A stretch of DNA of 64,000 nt from Streptococcus sp. CF8_St5-11 (GCF_024295625.1 NZ_JANCOJ010000002.1:434001-498000); one strand, 5' to 3'. Positions 28,547 to 38,014 are shown, numbered from the stretch's first letter. Translations and numbers: made by a program. The notes: a model not told the origin generated them from the sequence alone.

Positions 28547-29436
28547 GATTTGAATTCATTGTCGATGAGCATGTCAAGGTCAAGACCTTCCTGAAAAAGC
28601 ATGAGGTTTCTAAGGGGCTCTTAGCAAAGATTAAGTTTCGTGGTGGCCAGATCCTTGTCAATGGACGTCCGGAGAATGCAATTTATTTGTTGGATATTGG
28701 GGATCGCTTGGTCATTGATATTCCAGCAGAAGAAGGATTCGAAACCCTAAAACCCATGAATCGGCCTTTGGATATTTTGTTTGAAGATGATCATTTTTTG
28801 GTCTTAAACAAACCCTTTGGCATTGCATCGATTCCAAGTGCGATTCATTCCAATACCTTAGCCAATTTTGTAAAGGGCTACTATGTGAAGCAGGGCTACG
28901 AGAACCAGCAGGTTCACATTGTTACTCGTTTGGACAAGGATACAAGTGGCGTTATGCTCTTTGCCAAACATGGCTATGCCCATGCTCGCTTGGATAAGCA
29001 ATTGCAGTCTAAAACGATTCAGAAACGCTATTATGCCTTGGTCAAGGGATCTGGGAAGCTTGATCCTGTCGGAGAGATTATTGCTCCGATTGCGCGTGAT
29101 GAAGATTCAATTATCACCCGAAAGGTAGCTAAAGGTGGCAAGTATGCTCATACAAGCTACCAGGTTGTTCAATCTTTTGGTGATATTCACCTAGTGGATA
29201 TTCAGTTACATACAGGTCGAACCCATCAGATCCGCGTTCATTTTTCTCATATTGGTTTTCCGCTTTTGGGAGATGATCTCTATGGGGGAAGTCTAGAAGA
29301 CGGTATTGAGCGCCAGGCCCTTCATTGTCATCGTCTATCCTATTATCATCCATTTCTAGAGGAAGAATTGGTCATAGAATGTCCACTACCTCCAGATTTC
29401 CAAGCTGTATTAACACAGCTTCAAACAAGTTATTAA
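28543..29436 (+). CDS. RluD/RluA-family pseudouridine synthase
   Basis: It changes uridine to pseudouridine in an RNA, probably rRNA. The 297-aa protein has a short S4-like N-terminus (about residues 12-65) and the catalytic-aspartate motif [18 protein letters not shown], then [25 protein letters not shown]. The ATG overlaps the nadK stop by four bases. The exact RNA target cannot be told from sequence. Confidence 0.9.
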   Translation: MRFEFIVDEHVKVKTFLKKHEVSKGLLAKIKFRGGQILVNGRPENAIYLLDIGDRLVIDIPAEEGFETLKPMNRPLDILFEDDHFLVLNKPFGIASIPSAIHSNTLANFVKGYYVKQGYENQQVHIVTRLDKDTSGVMLFAKHGYAHARLDKQLQSKTIQKRYYALVKGSGKLDPVGEIIAPIARDEDSIITRKVAKGGKYAHTSYQVVQSFGDIHLVDIQLHTGRTHQIRVHFSHIGFPLLGDDLYGGSLEDGIERQALHCHRLSYYHPFLEEELVIECPLPPDFQAVLTQLQTSY

Positions 29437-29457
29437 TTATTAAAAGGAGTAAAACTC

Positions 29458-30432
29458 ATGGAAGTTTTCGAAAATCTCAAAGCCAACCTCGTTGGTAAGA
29501 ATGCACGTATTGTATTACCAGAAGGTGAAGAACCTCGTATCCTCCAAGCGACAAAACGCATTGTGAACGAGACAGAAGTAACCCCTGTCTTGCTTGGTAA
29601 TCCGGATAAAATTCGGATTTATCTTGAAATCGAAGGGGTTTTGGATGGATATGAAGTCATCGATCCTCATTCTTATCCAGGTTTTGAAGAAATGGTAGCT
29701 TCCTTAGTAGAACGTCGTAAGGGCAAAATGACAGAAGAAGAAGCGCGTCAAGTCTTGAAAGATGACGTTAACTATTTTGGTGTCATGTTGGTGCACATGG
29801 GAATTGTTGATGGGATGGTATCTGGTGCGATTCACTCAACAGCCGCAACTGTTCGTCCGGCTCTTCAAATTATCAAAACTCGTCCAAATGTAAAACGGAC
29901 CTCAGGAGCTTTCCTTATGGTTCGTGGATCTGAACGCTACTTGTTCGGGGACTGTGCCATCAACATCAATCCAGATGCTGAAGGCTTGGCTGAAATTGCC
30001 ATCAACTCTGCTATCACAGCCAAGATGTTTGGCATCGATCCGAAAATCGCCATGTTGAGCTATTCAACTAAAGGTTCTGGTTTCGGTGAAAGTGTTGATA
30101 AGGTTGTCGAAGCGACTAAGCTTGCTCATGAACTTCGTCCAGACCTTGAAATTGATGGGGAATTGCAATTTGACGCAGCCTTTGTCCCTGCAACTGCAGC
30201 CTTGAAGGCTCCTGGAAGCAAGGTAGCAGGTCAAGCCAATGTCTTTATCTTCCCTGGTATTGAAGCAGGTAACATTGGATACAAGATGGCAGAACGTCTT
30301 GGTGGCTTTGCAGCGGTAGGTCCAGTCTTGCAAGGGTTGAACAAACCAGTCAACGACCTTTCTCGTGGATGTAATGCAGATGACGTTTACAAATTGACCT
30401 TGATCACAGCAGCTCAAGCCGTGGAACAATAA
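29458..30432 (+). CDS. pta: Phosphate acetyltransferase
   Basis: Pta converts acetyl-CoA and phosphate to acetyl-phosphate, which acetate kinase uses to make ATP. The 324-aa protein is the short single-domain form. Visible: VLPEGEEPRILQA, DGMVSGAIHSTAATVRPALQ and FIFPGIEAGNIGYKMAERLGG. An AAAGGAG site precedes the ATG. It is last in the relQ operon and is followed by repeat copy 2. Confidence 0.95.
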   Translation: MEVFENLKANLVGKNARIVLPEGEEPRILQATKRIVNETEVTPVLLGNPDKIRIYLEIEGVLDGYEVIDPHSYPGFEEMVASLVERRKGKMTEEEARQVLKDDVNYFGVMLVHMGIVDGMVSGAIHSTAATVRPALQIIKTRPNVKRTSGAFLMVRGSERYLFGDCAININPDAEGLAEIAINSAITAKMFGIDPKIAMLSYSTKGSGFGESVDKVVEATKLAHELRPDLEIDGELQFDAAFVPATAALKAPGSKVAGQANVFIFPGIEAGNIGYKMAERLGGFAAVGPVLQGLNKPVNDLSRGCNADDVYKLTLITAAQAVEQ

Positions 30433-30444
30433 GAAATACATTTA

Positions 30445-30624
30445 GAGAGTGGGACAGAAATCGGTAATTCGTTAGAATTCGATTTCGTCGTCCCACCTCC
30501 GCACAGTTGAGTAGGGCTGTAAAAGCTGATGAAATCAGCGTAGTAGAACCCACTCAGCCACTGCGTCTTGCTCGACAATCCAAAAATAATTGAGAGGCTA
30601 GGACTTTTGTCCCAGCCTCTTTTT
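30445..30624 (+). repeat. ~180-nt repeat element, copy 2
   Basis: Same element as 22719-22896, same orientation, 12 bases after the pta stop. The terminal GAGAGTGGGACA and TGTCCCAGCCTC are intact and T residues follow. Confidence 0.9.
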
Positions 30625-30663
30625 CTTTATCAATTCATCATTTCTAAACACTAACTTATTCTA

Positions 30664-30672
30664 TGGTATACT
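30664..30672 (+). promoter_or_regulatory. mutY extended -10
   Basis: TGGTATACT has the extended -10 form. It ends six bases before the mutY ATG at 30679, so transcription would begin at or next to the start codon. Confidence 0.55.
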
Positions 30673-30678
30673 AGGAAT

Positions 30679-31833
30679 ATGTTAGATTTAAAAGATTACG
30701 GGATTATTATGTGGGAGGAGGAAAAAATCGCCTCTTTCCGAGAAAAGTTATTAGCTTGGTATGATGCCCATAAACGGGATCTCCCTTGGAGAAGGACCCA
30801 GGATCCTTATAAAATTTGGATCTCAGAAATTATGCTCCAGCAGACACGTGTCGATACGGTGATTCCTTATTATGAGCGTTTTTTAGACTGGTTTCCGTCG
30901 GTCGCTGATTTGGCTCAAGCTTCTGAAGAAAAACTCTTAAAAGCTTGGGAAGGCTTGGGCTATTACTCACGTGTCCGCAATATGCAGAAAGCCGCCCAGC
31001 AGATCATGGAAAATCACGGAGGAGTGTTTCCATCAAGTTATGAGGAAATATCTAAACTGAAGGGAATTGGGCCTTATACAGCTGGTGCCATTGCTAGTAT
31101 TGCCTTTGGATTAGCAGAGCCAGCAGTAGATGGCAATGTCATGCGTGTTCTAGCCCGTTTGTTTGAAGTGGACTACGATATCGGAGTTCCGACCAATCGC
31201 AAGATTTTTCAAGCCATGATGGAAATCTTGATCGATCCGGCCCGGCCGGGTGATTTTAATCAGGCTTTGATGGATTTGGGATCCGATATTGAATCGCCAG
31301 TCAATCCACGGCCGGAAGAGAGTCCTGTTAAGGAATTTAGCGCGGCCTACCAACATGGGACCATGGATCGTTATCCCATCAAGGCTCCTAAGAAGAAACC
31401 TGTACCTGTCTATCTAACAGCTTTTATTATCAAGGATAGTCAAGGTCGCTACTTGCTGGAGAAAAATGAGCGAGAAGGGCTTTTATCTGGTTTTTGGCAT
31501 TTCCCCTTGATTGAAGTGGATGGCCTATCTGAGAACCTAGGTCAATTATCCCTACTGAATGGGCAAGGTCATGCAGAAGTCAACCCAGAAATTCTTTCCT
31601 TTGAACAAGACTATGACTTGGCTATTGAATGGCAGGACAGATCGTATCCTATCGTCCAGCATGTCTTTTCGCATCGCAAGTGGCAGGTTCAACTTCGTTA
31701 CGGCCTAGTAAAAGAAGGAGAGCAACCAGCAAGTGAATCGACTGTTTGGTTAACACCAGAAGAATTTTCGGACTATCCTTTTGCTAAACCCCAGCAAAAG
31801 ATTTGGACGACTTTTACGGAAAATGAAAAATAG
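30679..31833 (+). CDS. mutY: Adenine DNA glycosylase MutY, cluster-less type
   Basis: MutY removes adenine paired with 8-oxoguanine. The 384-aa protein has ISEIMLQQTRVDTVIPYY, the helix-hairpin-helix LKGIGPYTAGAIASIAFG with catalytic Asp in EPAVDGNVMRVLAR, and a C-terminal Nudix-like domain (from about residue 240) that reads 8-oxoG. The 4Fe-4S cysteines normally after the HhH are absent: the region reads DIESPVNPRPEESPVKEF. Cluster-less MutY is known in Lactobacillales. The start at 30679 (MLDLKDYGIIMW) has no ribosome site and the promoter suggests a leaderless mRNA; the in-frame ATG at 30709 is an alternative. Confidence 0.93.
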   Translation: MLDLKDYGIIMWEEEKIASFREKLLAWYDAHKRDLPWRRTQDPYKIWISEIMLQQTRVDTVIPYYERFLDWFPSVADLAQASEEKLLKAWEGLGYYSRVRNMQKAAQQIMENHGGVFPSSYEEISKLKGIGPYTAGAIASIAFGLAEPAVDGNVMRVLARLFEVDYDIGVPTNRKIFQAMMEILIDPARPGDFNQALMDLGSDIESPVNPRPEESPVKEFSAAYQHGTMDRYPIKAPKKKPVPVYLTAFIIKDSQGRYLLEKNEREGLLSGFWHFPLIEVDGLSENLGQLSLLNGQGHAEVNPEILSFEQDYDLAIEWQDRSYPIVQHVFSHRKWQVQLRYGLVKEGEQPASESTVWLTPEEFSDYPFAKPQQKIWTTFTENEK

Positions 31834-31863
31834 CTAGAGACTGATCTCTAGCTATTTTTTTTA
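31826..31863. terminator. Bidirectional terminator
   Basis: AAATAGCTAGAGA pairs with TCTCTAGCTATTT around CTGA, between A- and T-runs; it overlaps both convergent stop codons. Confidence 0.92.
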
Positions 31864-32208
31864 TAGATGAGCGAATGCTTTGATTTCTTCTTCAGACATG
31901 GATGAGTCGCAACGAACACTGACTTCACCAGATTCGACATGTAAAAATCCTGGGACAGTTGGGATGCCGTAAGTTGAGCGGAAGGCTTGTAATGCGTCTA
32001 GCTGACTTGGTTCTTCACTATTAATAAAATAGATATGAGCTTTTGTTTCAGCTACGACAGTTGCTAATTTAGCAGCGAACTTCCGGCAGTAAGGGCAAGT
32101 CTTGCGTCCGATAAAGAAGGTCGCTGTTTCTTTTTGATCGATCGCTTCTTGCGCACGCGCGACAGTTGTGACTTCAAGATCTTTAATATCTTCTAAAAAT
32201 TGTTCCAT
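31861..32208 (-). CDS. Thioredoxin-like protein (bacteriocin transport accessory type)
   Basis: A 115-aa thioredoxin-fold protein with the redox motif CPYC at Cys38 and Cys41 (GRKTCPYCRKFAAKL) and the cis-Pro segment YGIPTVPGF. It has no signal peptide, so it acts in the cytoplasm. It resembles the PedC/BrcD-type proteins named bacteriocin transport accessory proteins, but no bacteriocin genes are nearby, so a general thiol role is as likely. Confidence 0.8.
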   Translation of the reverse strand: MEQFLEDIKDLEVTTVARAQEAIDQKETATFFIGRKTCPYCRKFAAKLATVVAETKAHIYFINSEEPSQLDALQAFRSTYGIPTVPGFLHVESGEVSVRCDSSMSEEEIKAFAHL

Positions 32209-32285
32209 GAGATTACCTCGCTTTCTTCTATGTCTAGTATGCCATATTTTCTATAAAATCGCTGGTATTTGCTACGAAAGAAAGA

Positions 32286-32460
32286 GAGAGTGGGAGAGAA
32301 ATCGGTAATTCGTTAGAATTCGATTTCGTCGTCCCACCTCCGCACAGTTGAGTAGGGCTGTAAAAGCTGATAAAATCAGCGTAGTAGAGCCCACTCAACC
32401 ACTGCGTCTTGCTCGACAATCCAAAAATAATTGAGAGGCTAGGACTTTTGTCCCAGCCTC
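32286..32460 (+). repeat. ~180-nt repeat element, copy 3
   Basis: Same element and orientation as copies 1 and 2, with a variant left end (TGGGAGAG in place of TGGGACAG). It ends five bases before the stop codon of the minus-strand pgm. Confidence 0.9.
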
Positions 32461-32465
32461 GTGTT

Positions 32466-34181
32466 TTAGCCTACAAAAGCATTGATTTCTGCTTCGATGT
32501 TCGCAATTTTTTCTTTAGCATCTGCTTCAGATTCACCAACTGTAGCGATGTAGAATTTGATTTTTGGTTCTGTACCTGAAGGACGAACGGCAAACCATGA
32601 ATCATCAGCCAATATGTATTTAAGAACGTTGCTTGGAGGAGTTGTCAATTTTTCAACGCCGTCAGCAGTAGTAGCTGTTTGTTCCAAGAAGTCTTCTGTC
32701 TTAGCAATGTCTGTATTGTTAAATTGTTTAGGAGCATTACCACGGAATTTATCCATGATTTTCTTGATTTCAGCAGCCCCATCCACACCTGAAAGGGTAA
32801 CAGAGATGGTTTTTTCTGCGAAGTAACCGTATTGTTTGTAGATTTCTTCGATACCATCTGCCAAAGTCATACCACGTGAGCGGTAGTAAGCTGCGATCTC
32901 AGCAACGATAAGAACGGCTTGGATAGCGTCTTTGTCACGTACGAATGGTTTGATGAGGTAACCGAAGCTTTCTTCAAAACCAAGCATGTAAGTGTGGTTG
33001 TGTTGCGTTTCAAATTCATGAATCTTTTCACCGATAAATTTGAAACCAGTCAAGACGTTAAACATGGTTGCGCCGTAGCTTTCTGCAATCTTAGTTACCA
33101 ACTCAGTTGATACGATGGATTTACAGAGGGCAGCATTGGCAGGAAGGGTACCAGCTGTTTTGTGAGCTTCAAGAATGTATTTAGCAATGATCGCTCCGAT
33201 TTGGTTACCAGAAAGGTTGAGGTAAGAACCGTCTGGTTGGCGGATTTCAACACCAAGGCGGTCAGCATCTGGGTCAGTTGCAACCAATACATCAGCGTCT
33301 ACTTTGCGGCCAAGTTCTTCAGCAAGAGCAAAGGCAGCTTGGTTTTCAGGGTTTGGAGATTTAACAGTTGAGAAGTCAGCATCTGGAACAGCTTGAGCTT
33401 CAACAACTTGAACAGCTTCAAATCCAGCTTGGGCAAGAGCACGACGAGCCAACATTTCACCAGTACCATGAAGTGGAGTGTAGACAATCTTCATGTCGCG
33501 ACCGTATTCATTGATCAAGTCTTGGTTGATGTTAACGCCTTTCACTTCTTTCAAGTATTCAGCGTCGACATTTTCACCGATAACTTCGATGAGACCGCTA
33601 GCCTTACTTTCTTCAAGGTCAGCCAATTGTACAGTGAAAGGATTTTCGATAGCACGGATGTAATCTGTCAATGCATCAGCATCTGCAGGTGGCATTTGTC
33701 CACCGTCTTCACCGTAAACCTTGTATCCGTTAAATGGAGCAGGGTTGTGGCTAGCGGTTACCATGATCCCAGCAAATGTGTGGAGATGACGAACAGCAAA
33801 CGACAATTCAGGTGTTGGACGTAGGCTTTCAAATACATACGATTTGATCCCATGTGCAGCCAAAACTTGAGCAGATTCAAAAGCAAACTCAGGAGAGAAG
33901 TGACGGCTGTCGTAGGCGATCGCAACGCCGCGTTTCTTCGCTTCCTCACCTTTTGAGTCGATCAATTGGGCCAACCCTTCAGTTGCTTGGCGAACAACAT
34001 AGATATTAATACGGTTAGTACCAGCACCAATTAATCCACGCATACCAGCTGTACCGAATTCAAGGTTGGTATAGAAGGCATCTTCTTTTGTTTTTTCATC
34101 CATTGCGACCAACTCATCACGAAGGTAAGCTGGTAATTCAGCAAAGTCGAGCCATTTTTGGTAGTTTTCTTGATAGGTCAT
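32466..34181 (-). CDS. pgm: Phosphoglucomutase
   Basis: Pgm interconverts glucose-1- and glucose-6-phosphate, feeding UDP-glucose, capsule and wall polymers. The 571-aa protein is an alpha-D-phosphohexomutase with the phosphoserine loop TASHNPAPFNGYK, the metal loop TDPDADRLG, the sugar loop GFEESFGYL and the phosphate-binding RPSGTEPKIKFY. AAGGAG precedes the ATG. It is transcribed alone; a cre-like box and a partial CodY-like box lie at its promoter. Confidence 0.95.
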   Translation of the reverse strand: MTYQENYQKWLDFAELPAYLRDELVAMDEKTKEDAFYTNLEFGTAGMRGLIGAGTNRINIYVVRQATEGLAQLIDSKGEEAKKRGVAIAYDSRHFSPEFAFESAQVLAAHGIKSYVFESLRPTPELSFAVRHLHTFAGIMVTASHNPAPFNGYKVYGEDGGQMPPADADALTDYIRAIENPFTVQLADLEESKASGLIEVIGENVDAEYLKEVKGVNINQDLINEYGRDMKIVYTPLHGTGEMLARRALAQAGFEAVQVVEAQAVPDADFSTVKSPNPENQAAFALAEELGRKVDADVLVATDPDADRLGVEIRQPDGSYLNLSGNQIGAIIAKYILEAHKTAGTLPANAALCKSIVSTELVTKIAESYGATMFNVLTGFKFIGEKIHEFETQHNHTYMLGFEESFGYLIKPFVRDKDAIQAVLIVAEIAAYYRSRGMTLADGIEEIYKQYGYFAEKTISVTLSGVDGAAEIKKIMDKFRGNAPKQFNNTDIAKTEDFLEQTATTADGVEKLTTPPSNVLKYILADDSWFAVRPSGTEPKIKFYIATVGESEADAKEKIANIEAEINAFVG

Positions 34182-34206
34182 GCAAGCGTCTCCTTTTTGC
34201 TTATAA

Positions 34207-34248
34207 TTTAATCGCTTACATTATAGCAAATTTTTTCAGAAAATTCTA
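34207..34248 (-). promoter_or_regulatory. pgm promoter with cre-like and partial CodY-like sequences
   Basis: On the minus strand TAGAAT and TATAAT have a 17-base spacer (34243-34248, 34220-34225). TGTAAGCGATTAAA (34207-34220) matches TGWAANCGNTNWCA at 13 of 14 and covers the start site. AATTTTCTGAAAAAA (34231-34245) matches 13 of 15 of the CodY box. Confidence 0.45.
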
Positions 34249-34294
34249 GCGATAATTGTAAATCTTTTCAAAAAAAATAGGGTTAATTCACCAT

Positions 34295-34327
34295 CAAAAA
34301 AAGCCAAGATAAATTGGTCTTGGCTTT
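34295..34327 (-). terminator. Terminator after panT
   Basis: On the minus strand AAGCCAAGA pairs with TCTTGGCTT, followed by TTTTTT. Confidence 0.85.
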
Positions 34328-34332
34328 GAAGG

Positions 34333-34893
34333 TTATTTTAATTTTTCAAGAGATGGAACGACTGCACTGGTAATGAGTACTGTCGCAATGACTTCGATGA
34401 GTGAGTTAGTAGACACAATCAAGCCAAGGAAATGTTGAATTCCCCCTCCAAAACTGTTACCAAAGAAGAAGTAAATCCCACTTAGAACGAAAACAGTATT
34501 GGTCATAGAGCCGACAATTCCAGCGATCACAAGTCCAGTACGATTGCGAATCCAGCGATAGACGAAGTATGGGGTTACTCCGATGAGAATCCGAGGGACT
34601 ATGGCAATGATAAGGGAGTAGAGATTCCCGTGAGGGACAAAGGGACTAAAGAGATAGCTAGCGGGTGTTATAACCAGGGTATTCATAGTGAGGCTAAAGA
34701 GTCCCATGAGGAGTCCTAAGATAGCTCCAATCCGTGGACCGTATATGATAGAGGCGATCACGACAGGAATATGAACCAAGGTTGGTTGAATGCCTGATGG
34801 AACAAATTGCAGAATGAAGGACGTCACAAAGTGAATGGTGATCATCACCGCAAAAAAGATGGCAATTCGTGAAATAGAAGATGATTTTCTCAT
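34333..34893 (-). CDS. panT: ECF transporter S component, probably pantothenate (PanT)
   Basis: A 186-aa membrane protein with about six helices, the substrate-binding (S) unit of an energy-coupling factor transporter. It begins MRKSSSISRIAIFFAVMITIHFV and contains GPRIGAILGLLMGLFSL and GSMTNTVFVL, typical of the family. The ATG at 34893 overlaps the coaC stop by four bases (ATGA), with AAGGAG upstream. Its position with coaB and coaC (coenzyme A synthesis from pantothenate) supports pantothenate as substrate; this is inference from context. The shared EcfA/EcfT energising module is not in the window. Confidence 0.85.
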   Translation of the reverse strand: MRKSSSISRIAIFFAVMITIHFVTSFILQFVPSGIQPTLVHIPVVIASIIYGPRIGAILGLLMGLFSLTMNTLVITPASYLFSPFVPHGNLYSLIIAIVPRILIGVTPYFVYRWIRNRTGLVIAGIVGSMTNTVFVLSGIYFFFGNSFGGGIQHFLGLIVSTNSLIEVIATVLITSAVVPSLEKLK

Positions 34894-35429
34894 AAACAAT
34901 TCTCCTTAACAGTTTCTACAATAGTTTCTACAGGCGCTAGAGCTCCAGCACCTTTGTCCCCACAAGCAAGAACAGCATCACGAGGTTGGATCATCTGGTA
35001 ACCATAGTCTTGTAAGAGTTTTAGATTTCGTTGGGTAGCGGGATGTTCTAACATTTTTGTATTCATAGCAGGGGCCAGTAATTTTTTAGTCCTTTGAGGC
35101 AAGGCTAGAGCTGTGCTTGTGACCATATTATCTGCCAGTCCCATAGCCAATTTAGCAATGGTATTGGCACTGGCCGGCGCTACAAGAAAGAGGTCAGTTT
35201 CTTTCCCAATGTCGATGTGCTCGATCCGCTGTGGATCGTCTTCAATCATAACATCAAGCCCCACTTGATTTTTTGAAAGAACTTGCAAGGTTAAAGGGGT
35301 GATAAATTTTTGGGCTGAAGGAGTCATGAGGACCTTCACTTCAAAGCCCAATTTGGTTAGTTGGCTGGTAATATCAGCAGCCTTATAGGCAGAAATACTA
35401 CCGGTAACCGCTAAAGTAATGTGTGTCAT
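34890..35429 (-). CDS. coaC: Phosphopantothenoylcysteine decarboxylase
   Basis: CoaC decarboxylates phosphopantothenoylcysteine to phosphopantetheine using FMN. The 179-aa protein is of the HFCD flavoprotein family: TGSISAYKAADITSQL, the PASANTIAKLAMGLADN motif, and the APAMNTKMLEHPATQRNL segment that includes the substrate-recognition PxMNxxMW-like motif (Met-Leu instead of Met-Trp). It is a separate gene from coaB, as usual in streptococci. Confidence 0.92.
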   Translation of the reverse strand: MTHITLAVTGSISAYKAADITSQLTKLGFEVKVLMTPSAQKFITPLTLQVLSKNQVGLDVMIEDDPQRIEHIDIGKETDLFLVAPASANTIAKLAMGLADNMVTSTALALPQRTKKLLAPAMNTKMLEHPATQRNLKLLQDYGYQMIQPRDAVLACGDKGAGALAPVETIVETVKENCL

Positions 35430-35439
35430 ATGTTCCTTT

Positions 35440-36117
35440 TTATTTGATATAACGTAGGATAGCCTCTGCGATTTCTGTTTTCGTAGAAGCTTCTAGGATG
35501 TGATCATCTGTCACTAGATAGGCTTGATGCTGACCGTTCTGAATCTTGGTCAGATCATTGGCAACGATCATGCTGGCATGATTTTTAACCAGGCTTTCAC
35601 GCGCTACCTGGATCAACTCTTCAGAAGAAACGTCAACTAATAGCTTAAAGCCGATCAGTTGAATAGCAGGGTTCCATTCTTTGACAAGCGAGATAATCTT
35701 GGGATTTTTCTTTAGAAAGAGCACTTGGTATTCTTCTTTGGAAGAAATTTTCGCTTCCTGATTTTCGCGATGGATAAAGCTATGAAGGTCTTGAGCTTTC
35801 TCAACTTCATCAAGTCCTGTCATGTAAACAGGTGTGTAGTCTGAAACAGCCATAGCGTGAATCAAAACATGATGATGAGGGACTTCCGTTTTCATTTGTG
35901 CGACTAGTTCTTCGACATTCTGGATCAATAGAAGACGAAGCTGTGGGTGAGGACCGGGTTTAAGCGCGGTAGGCGTTGTGATCAAGGTCACCTGATGTCC
36001 CTTTGTAAGAGCCATTTCTGCAAGAATTTTCCCTAGGCTCCCGGTGGAATGATTGGTGATCGCACGAACGCTATCAATGGCTTCGCTCGTCCCGCCTGAT
36101 GTAATTAAAATATGCAT
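35440..36117 (-). CDS. coaB: Phosphopantothenate-cysteine ligase
   Basis: CoaB joins 4'-phosphopantothenate and cysteine, with CTP in most bacteria. The 225-aa protein has TSGGTSEAIDSVRAITNHS (nucleotide loop) and VSDYTPVY, then IGFKLLVD and NDLTKIQNGQHQAYLV, matching the CoaB domain of fused CoaBC. It is a single-domain form. No ribosome site precedes the ATG; a promoter with TAAAAT (36124-36129) ends six bases upstream, suggesting a leaderless mRNA. It is first in coaB-coaC-panT. Confidence 0.9.
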   Translation of the reverse strand: MHILITSGGTSEAIDSVRAITNHSTGSLGKILAEMALTKGHQVTLITTPTALKPGPHPQLRLLLIQNVEELVAQMKTEVPHHHVLIHAMAVSDYTPVYMTGLDEVEKAQDLHSFIHRENQEAKISSKEEYQVLFLKKNPKIISLVKEWNPAIQLIGFKLLVDVSSEELIQVARESLVKNHASMIVANDLTKIQNGQHQAYLVTDDHILEASTKTEIAEAILRYIK

Positions 36118-36201
36118 ATGCTTATTTTACACAAAAAAGATACGTAAGTAAAGTTCTGAAGCTATTAGGATTAGCTATGTGTAGCCATAAAATTTAGATA
36201 A

Positions 36202-36220
36202 AAAACGAACGTTCGATTCA
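36202..36220. promoter_or_regulatory. Possible PurR box upstream of fhs
   Basis: AAAAACGAACGTT matches the lactococcal PurBox AWWWCCGAACWWT at 11 of 13, and the core CGAACGTTCG is palindromic. It lies about 60 bases upstream of the likely fhs start site. fhs is a known PurR target in Lactococcus. Confidence 0.35.
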
Positions 36221-36258
36221 AAAGGTTGAAAAACCATGTTATTTTCGCGAATTTTAGG

Positions 36259-36264
36259 TATAAT
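36259..36264 (+). promoter_or_regulatory. fhs -10
   Basis: A perfect TATAAT, 29 bases before the fhs ATG; no good -35 is visible. Confidence 0.55.
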
Positions 36265-36292
36265 AGATCTATCAAATATAAAGGAGTCCCTT

Positions 36293-37963
36293 ATGAAAAC
36301 AGATATCGAAATTGCTCAAAGCATTGAACTCCAACCGATTGTGGACGTTGTGAAGAAAATTGGTTTGGTTGACGATGATCTTGAATTGTATGGAAAATAC
36401 AAGGCAAAATTGAGCTTTGATAAGATTCGTGAAGTTGAGAAAAATCCAGTAGGAAAACTTATCTTAGTCACTGCGATCAACCCAACTCCAGCTGGAGAAG
36501 GGAAATCAACCATTACCATTGGTCTAGCAGATGCTTTGAATAAAATCGGTAAAAAAACCATGATTGCCATTCGCGAACCTTCTTTGGGTCCAGTTATGGG
36601 GATTAAAGGTGGTGCTGCTGGAGGTGGTTATGCTCAAGTTCTACCGATGGAAGACATCAACCTTCATTTCACAGGGGATATGCATGCGATCACAACGGCT
36701 AATAACGCTCTCTCAGCATTGATTGATAATCATTTGCACCAAGGAAATGAGCTAGGAATTGACCAACGTCGGATTATCTGGAAACGGGTAGTGGACTTGA
36801 ATGACCGTGCTCTTCGTCATGTCTCTGTCGGTCTTGGCGGTCCTTTAAATGGGATTCCGCGTGAAGACGGATTTGATATTACCGTTGCTTCTGAGATCAT
36901 GGCCATCCTTTGCTTGGCGACAGATATTGAAGATTTGAAACGTCGTTTGGCCAACATCGTGATTGGTTACCGTTTTGATCGTAGCCCGGTCTATGTCCGT
37001 GATTTGGAAGTGGAAGGGGCACTTGCCTTGATCCTCAAAGATGCGATCAAGCCAAACTTGGTTCAAACCATCTATGGAACGCCTGCCTTTGTTCACGGTG
37101 GTCCATTTGCCAATATTGCTCATGGATGTAACTCTGTATTAGCAACGACGACAGCTCTTCATTTAGCTGACTATACGATTACAGAAGCAGGTTTTGGGGC
37201 TGACCTTGGTGCTGAAAAATTCCTCGATATTAAAACTCCAAACTTGCCTACATCACCAGATGCAGTCGTAATCGTAGCGACACTCCGTGCCCTTAAGATG
37301 AACGGTGGAGTGACTAAGGATGCTCTGACAGAAGAAAACGTAGAGGCTGTTCGTGCTGGTTTTGCCAATTTGAAACGCCACGTTGAAAATATCCGTAAGT
37401 TTGGCATTCCTGCAGTGGTTGCCATCAATGAATTTATCACCGATACAGAAGCAGAAATTGCTGCTTTGAAAGAATTGTGTGCTGAAATTGATGTACCAGT
37501 TGAGCTTGCGAGTGTATGGTCGAATGGTGCGGACGGTGGAGTTGACCTTGCTGAAACGCTAGTCAAGACTATTAAAACAAGTCCAGCTAACTACACACGC
37601 TTGTATGATAACAACCTTTCTGTTGAAGAAAAAATTGAAAAGATTGTTACAGAGATTTACCGCGGTACGAAGGTGAATTTTGAGAAGAAAGCCAAGACAC
37701 AAATTGCCCAAATCGTGAAAAATGGATGGGATAAGTTGCCAATCTGTATGGCCAAAACACAATATAGCTTCTCCGATAATCCAAACGCCTTGGGAGCTCC
37801 TGAAAACTTTGAAATCACTATTCGTGAAGTGGTTCCAAAATTGGGAGCAGGCTTTATTGTCGCTTTGACTGGGGATGTCATGACCATGCCTGGTTTACCA
37901 AAACGTCCAGCTGCTTTGAATATGGATGTGGCTGCTGATGGAACAGCCATCGGTTTGTTCTAA
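36293..37963 (+). CDS. fhs: Formate-tetrahydrofolate ligase
   Basis: Fhs makes 10-formyl-THF from formate, THF and ATP, supplying purine and fMet synthesis. The 556-aa protein has the P-loop [52 protein letters not shown] and [24 protein letters not shown] precedes the ATG at 36293, which gives the usual [10 protein letters not shown] start; 19 upstream codons in the frame run through the promoter and are not coding. Purine control by PurR is possible. Confidence 0.96.
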   Translation: MKTDIEIAQSIELQPIVDVVKKIGLVDDDLELYGKYKAKLSFDKIREVEKNPVGKLILVTAINPTPAGEGKSTITIGLADALNKIGKKTMIAIREPSLGPVMGIKGGAAGGGYAQVLPMEDINLHFTGDMHAITTANNALSALIDNHLHQGNELGIDQRRIIWKRVVDLNDRALRHVSVGLGGPLNGIPREDGFDITVASEIMAILCLATDIEDLKRRLANIVIGYRFDRSPVYVRDLEVEGALALILKDAIKPNLVQTIYGTPAFVHGGPFANIAHGCNSVLATTTALHLADYTITEAGFGADLGAEKFLDIKTPNLPTSPDAVVIVATLRALKMNGGVTKDALTEENVEAVRAGFANLKRHVENIRKFGIPAVVAINEFITDTEAEIAALKELCAEIDVPVELASVWSNGADGGVDLAETLVKTIKTSPANYTRLYDNNLSVEEKIEKIVTEIYRGTKVNFEKKAKTQIAQIVKNGWDKLPICMAKTQYSFSDNPNALGAPENFEITIREVVPKLGAGFIVALTGDVMTMPGLPKRPAALNMDVAADGTAIGLF

Positions 37964-37976
37964 TAGCTAGATATCT

Positions 37977-38014
37977 AAAAACAACTTCTGTTCAAATGAG
38001 CAGAAGTTGTTTTG
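37977..38014. terminator. Bidirectional terminator
   Basis: AAAACAACTTCTG pairs with CAGAAGTTGTTTT around a 10-base loop, with A- and T-runs, between fhs and the convergent MATE gene. Confidence 0.9.

Noticed and set aside
31861..32208. Bacteriocin locus suggested by the accessory-type thioredoxin
   Set aside because: No bacteriocin peptide, ABC exporter or regulator lies nearby.
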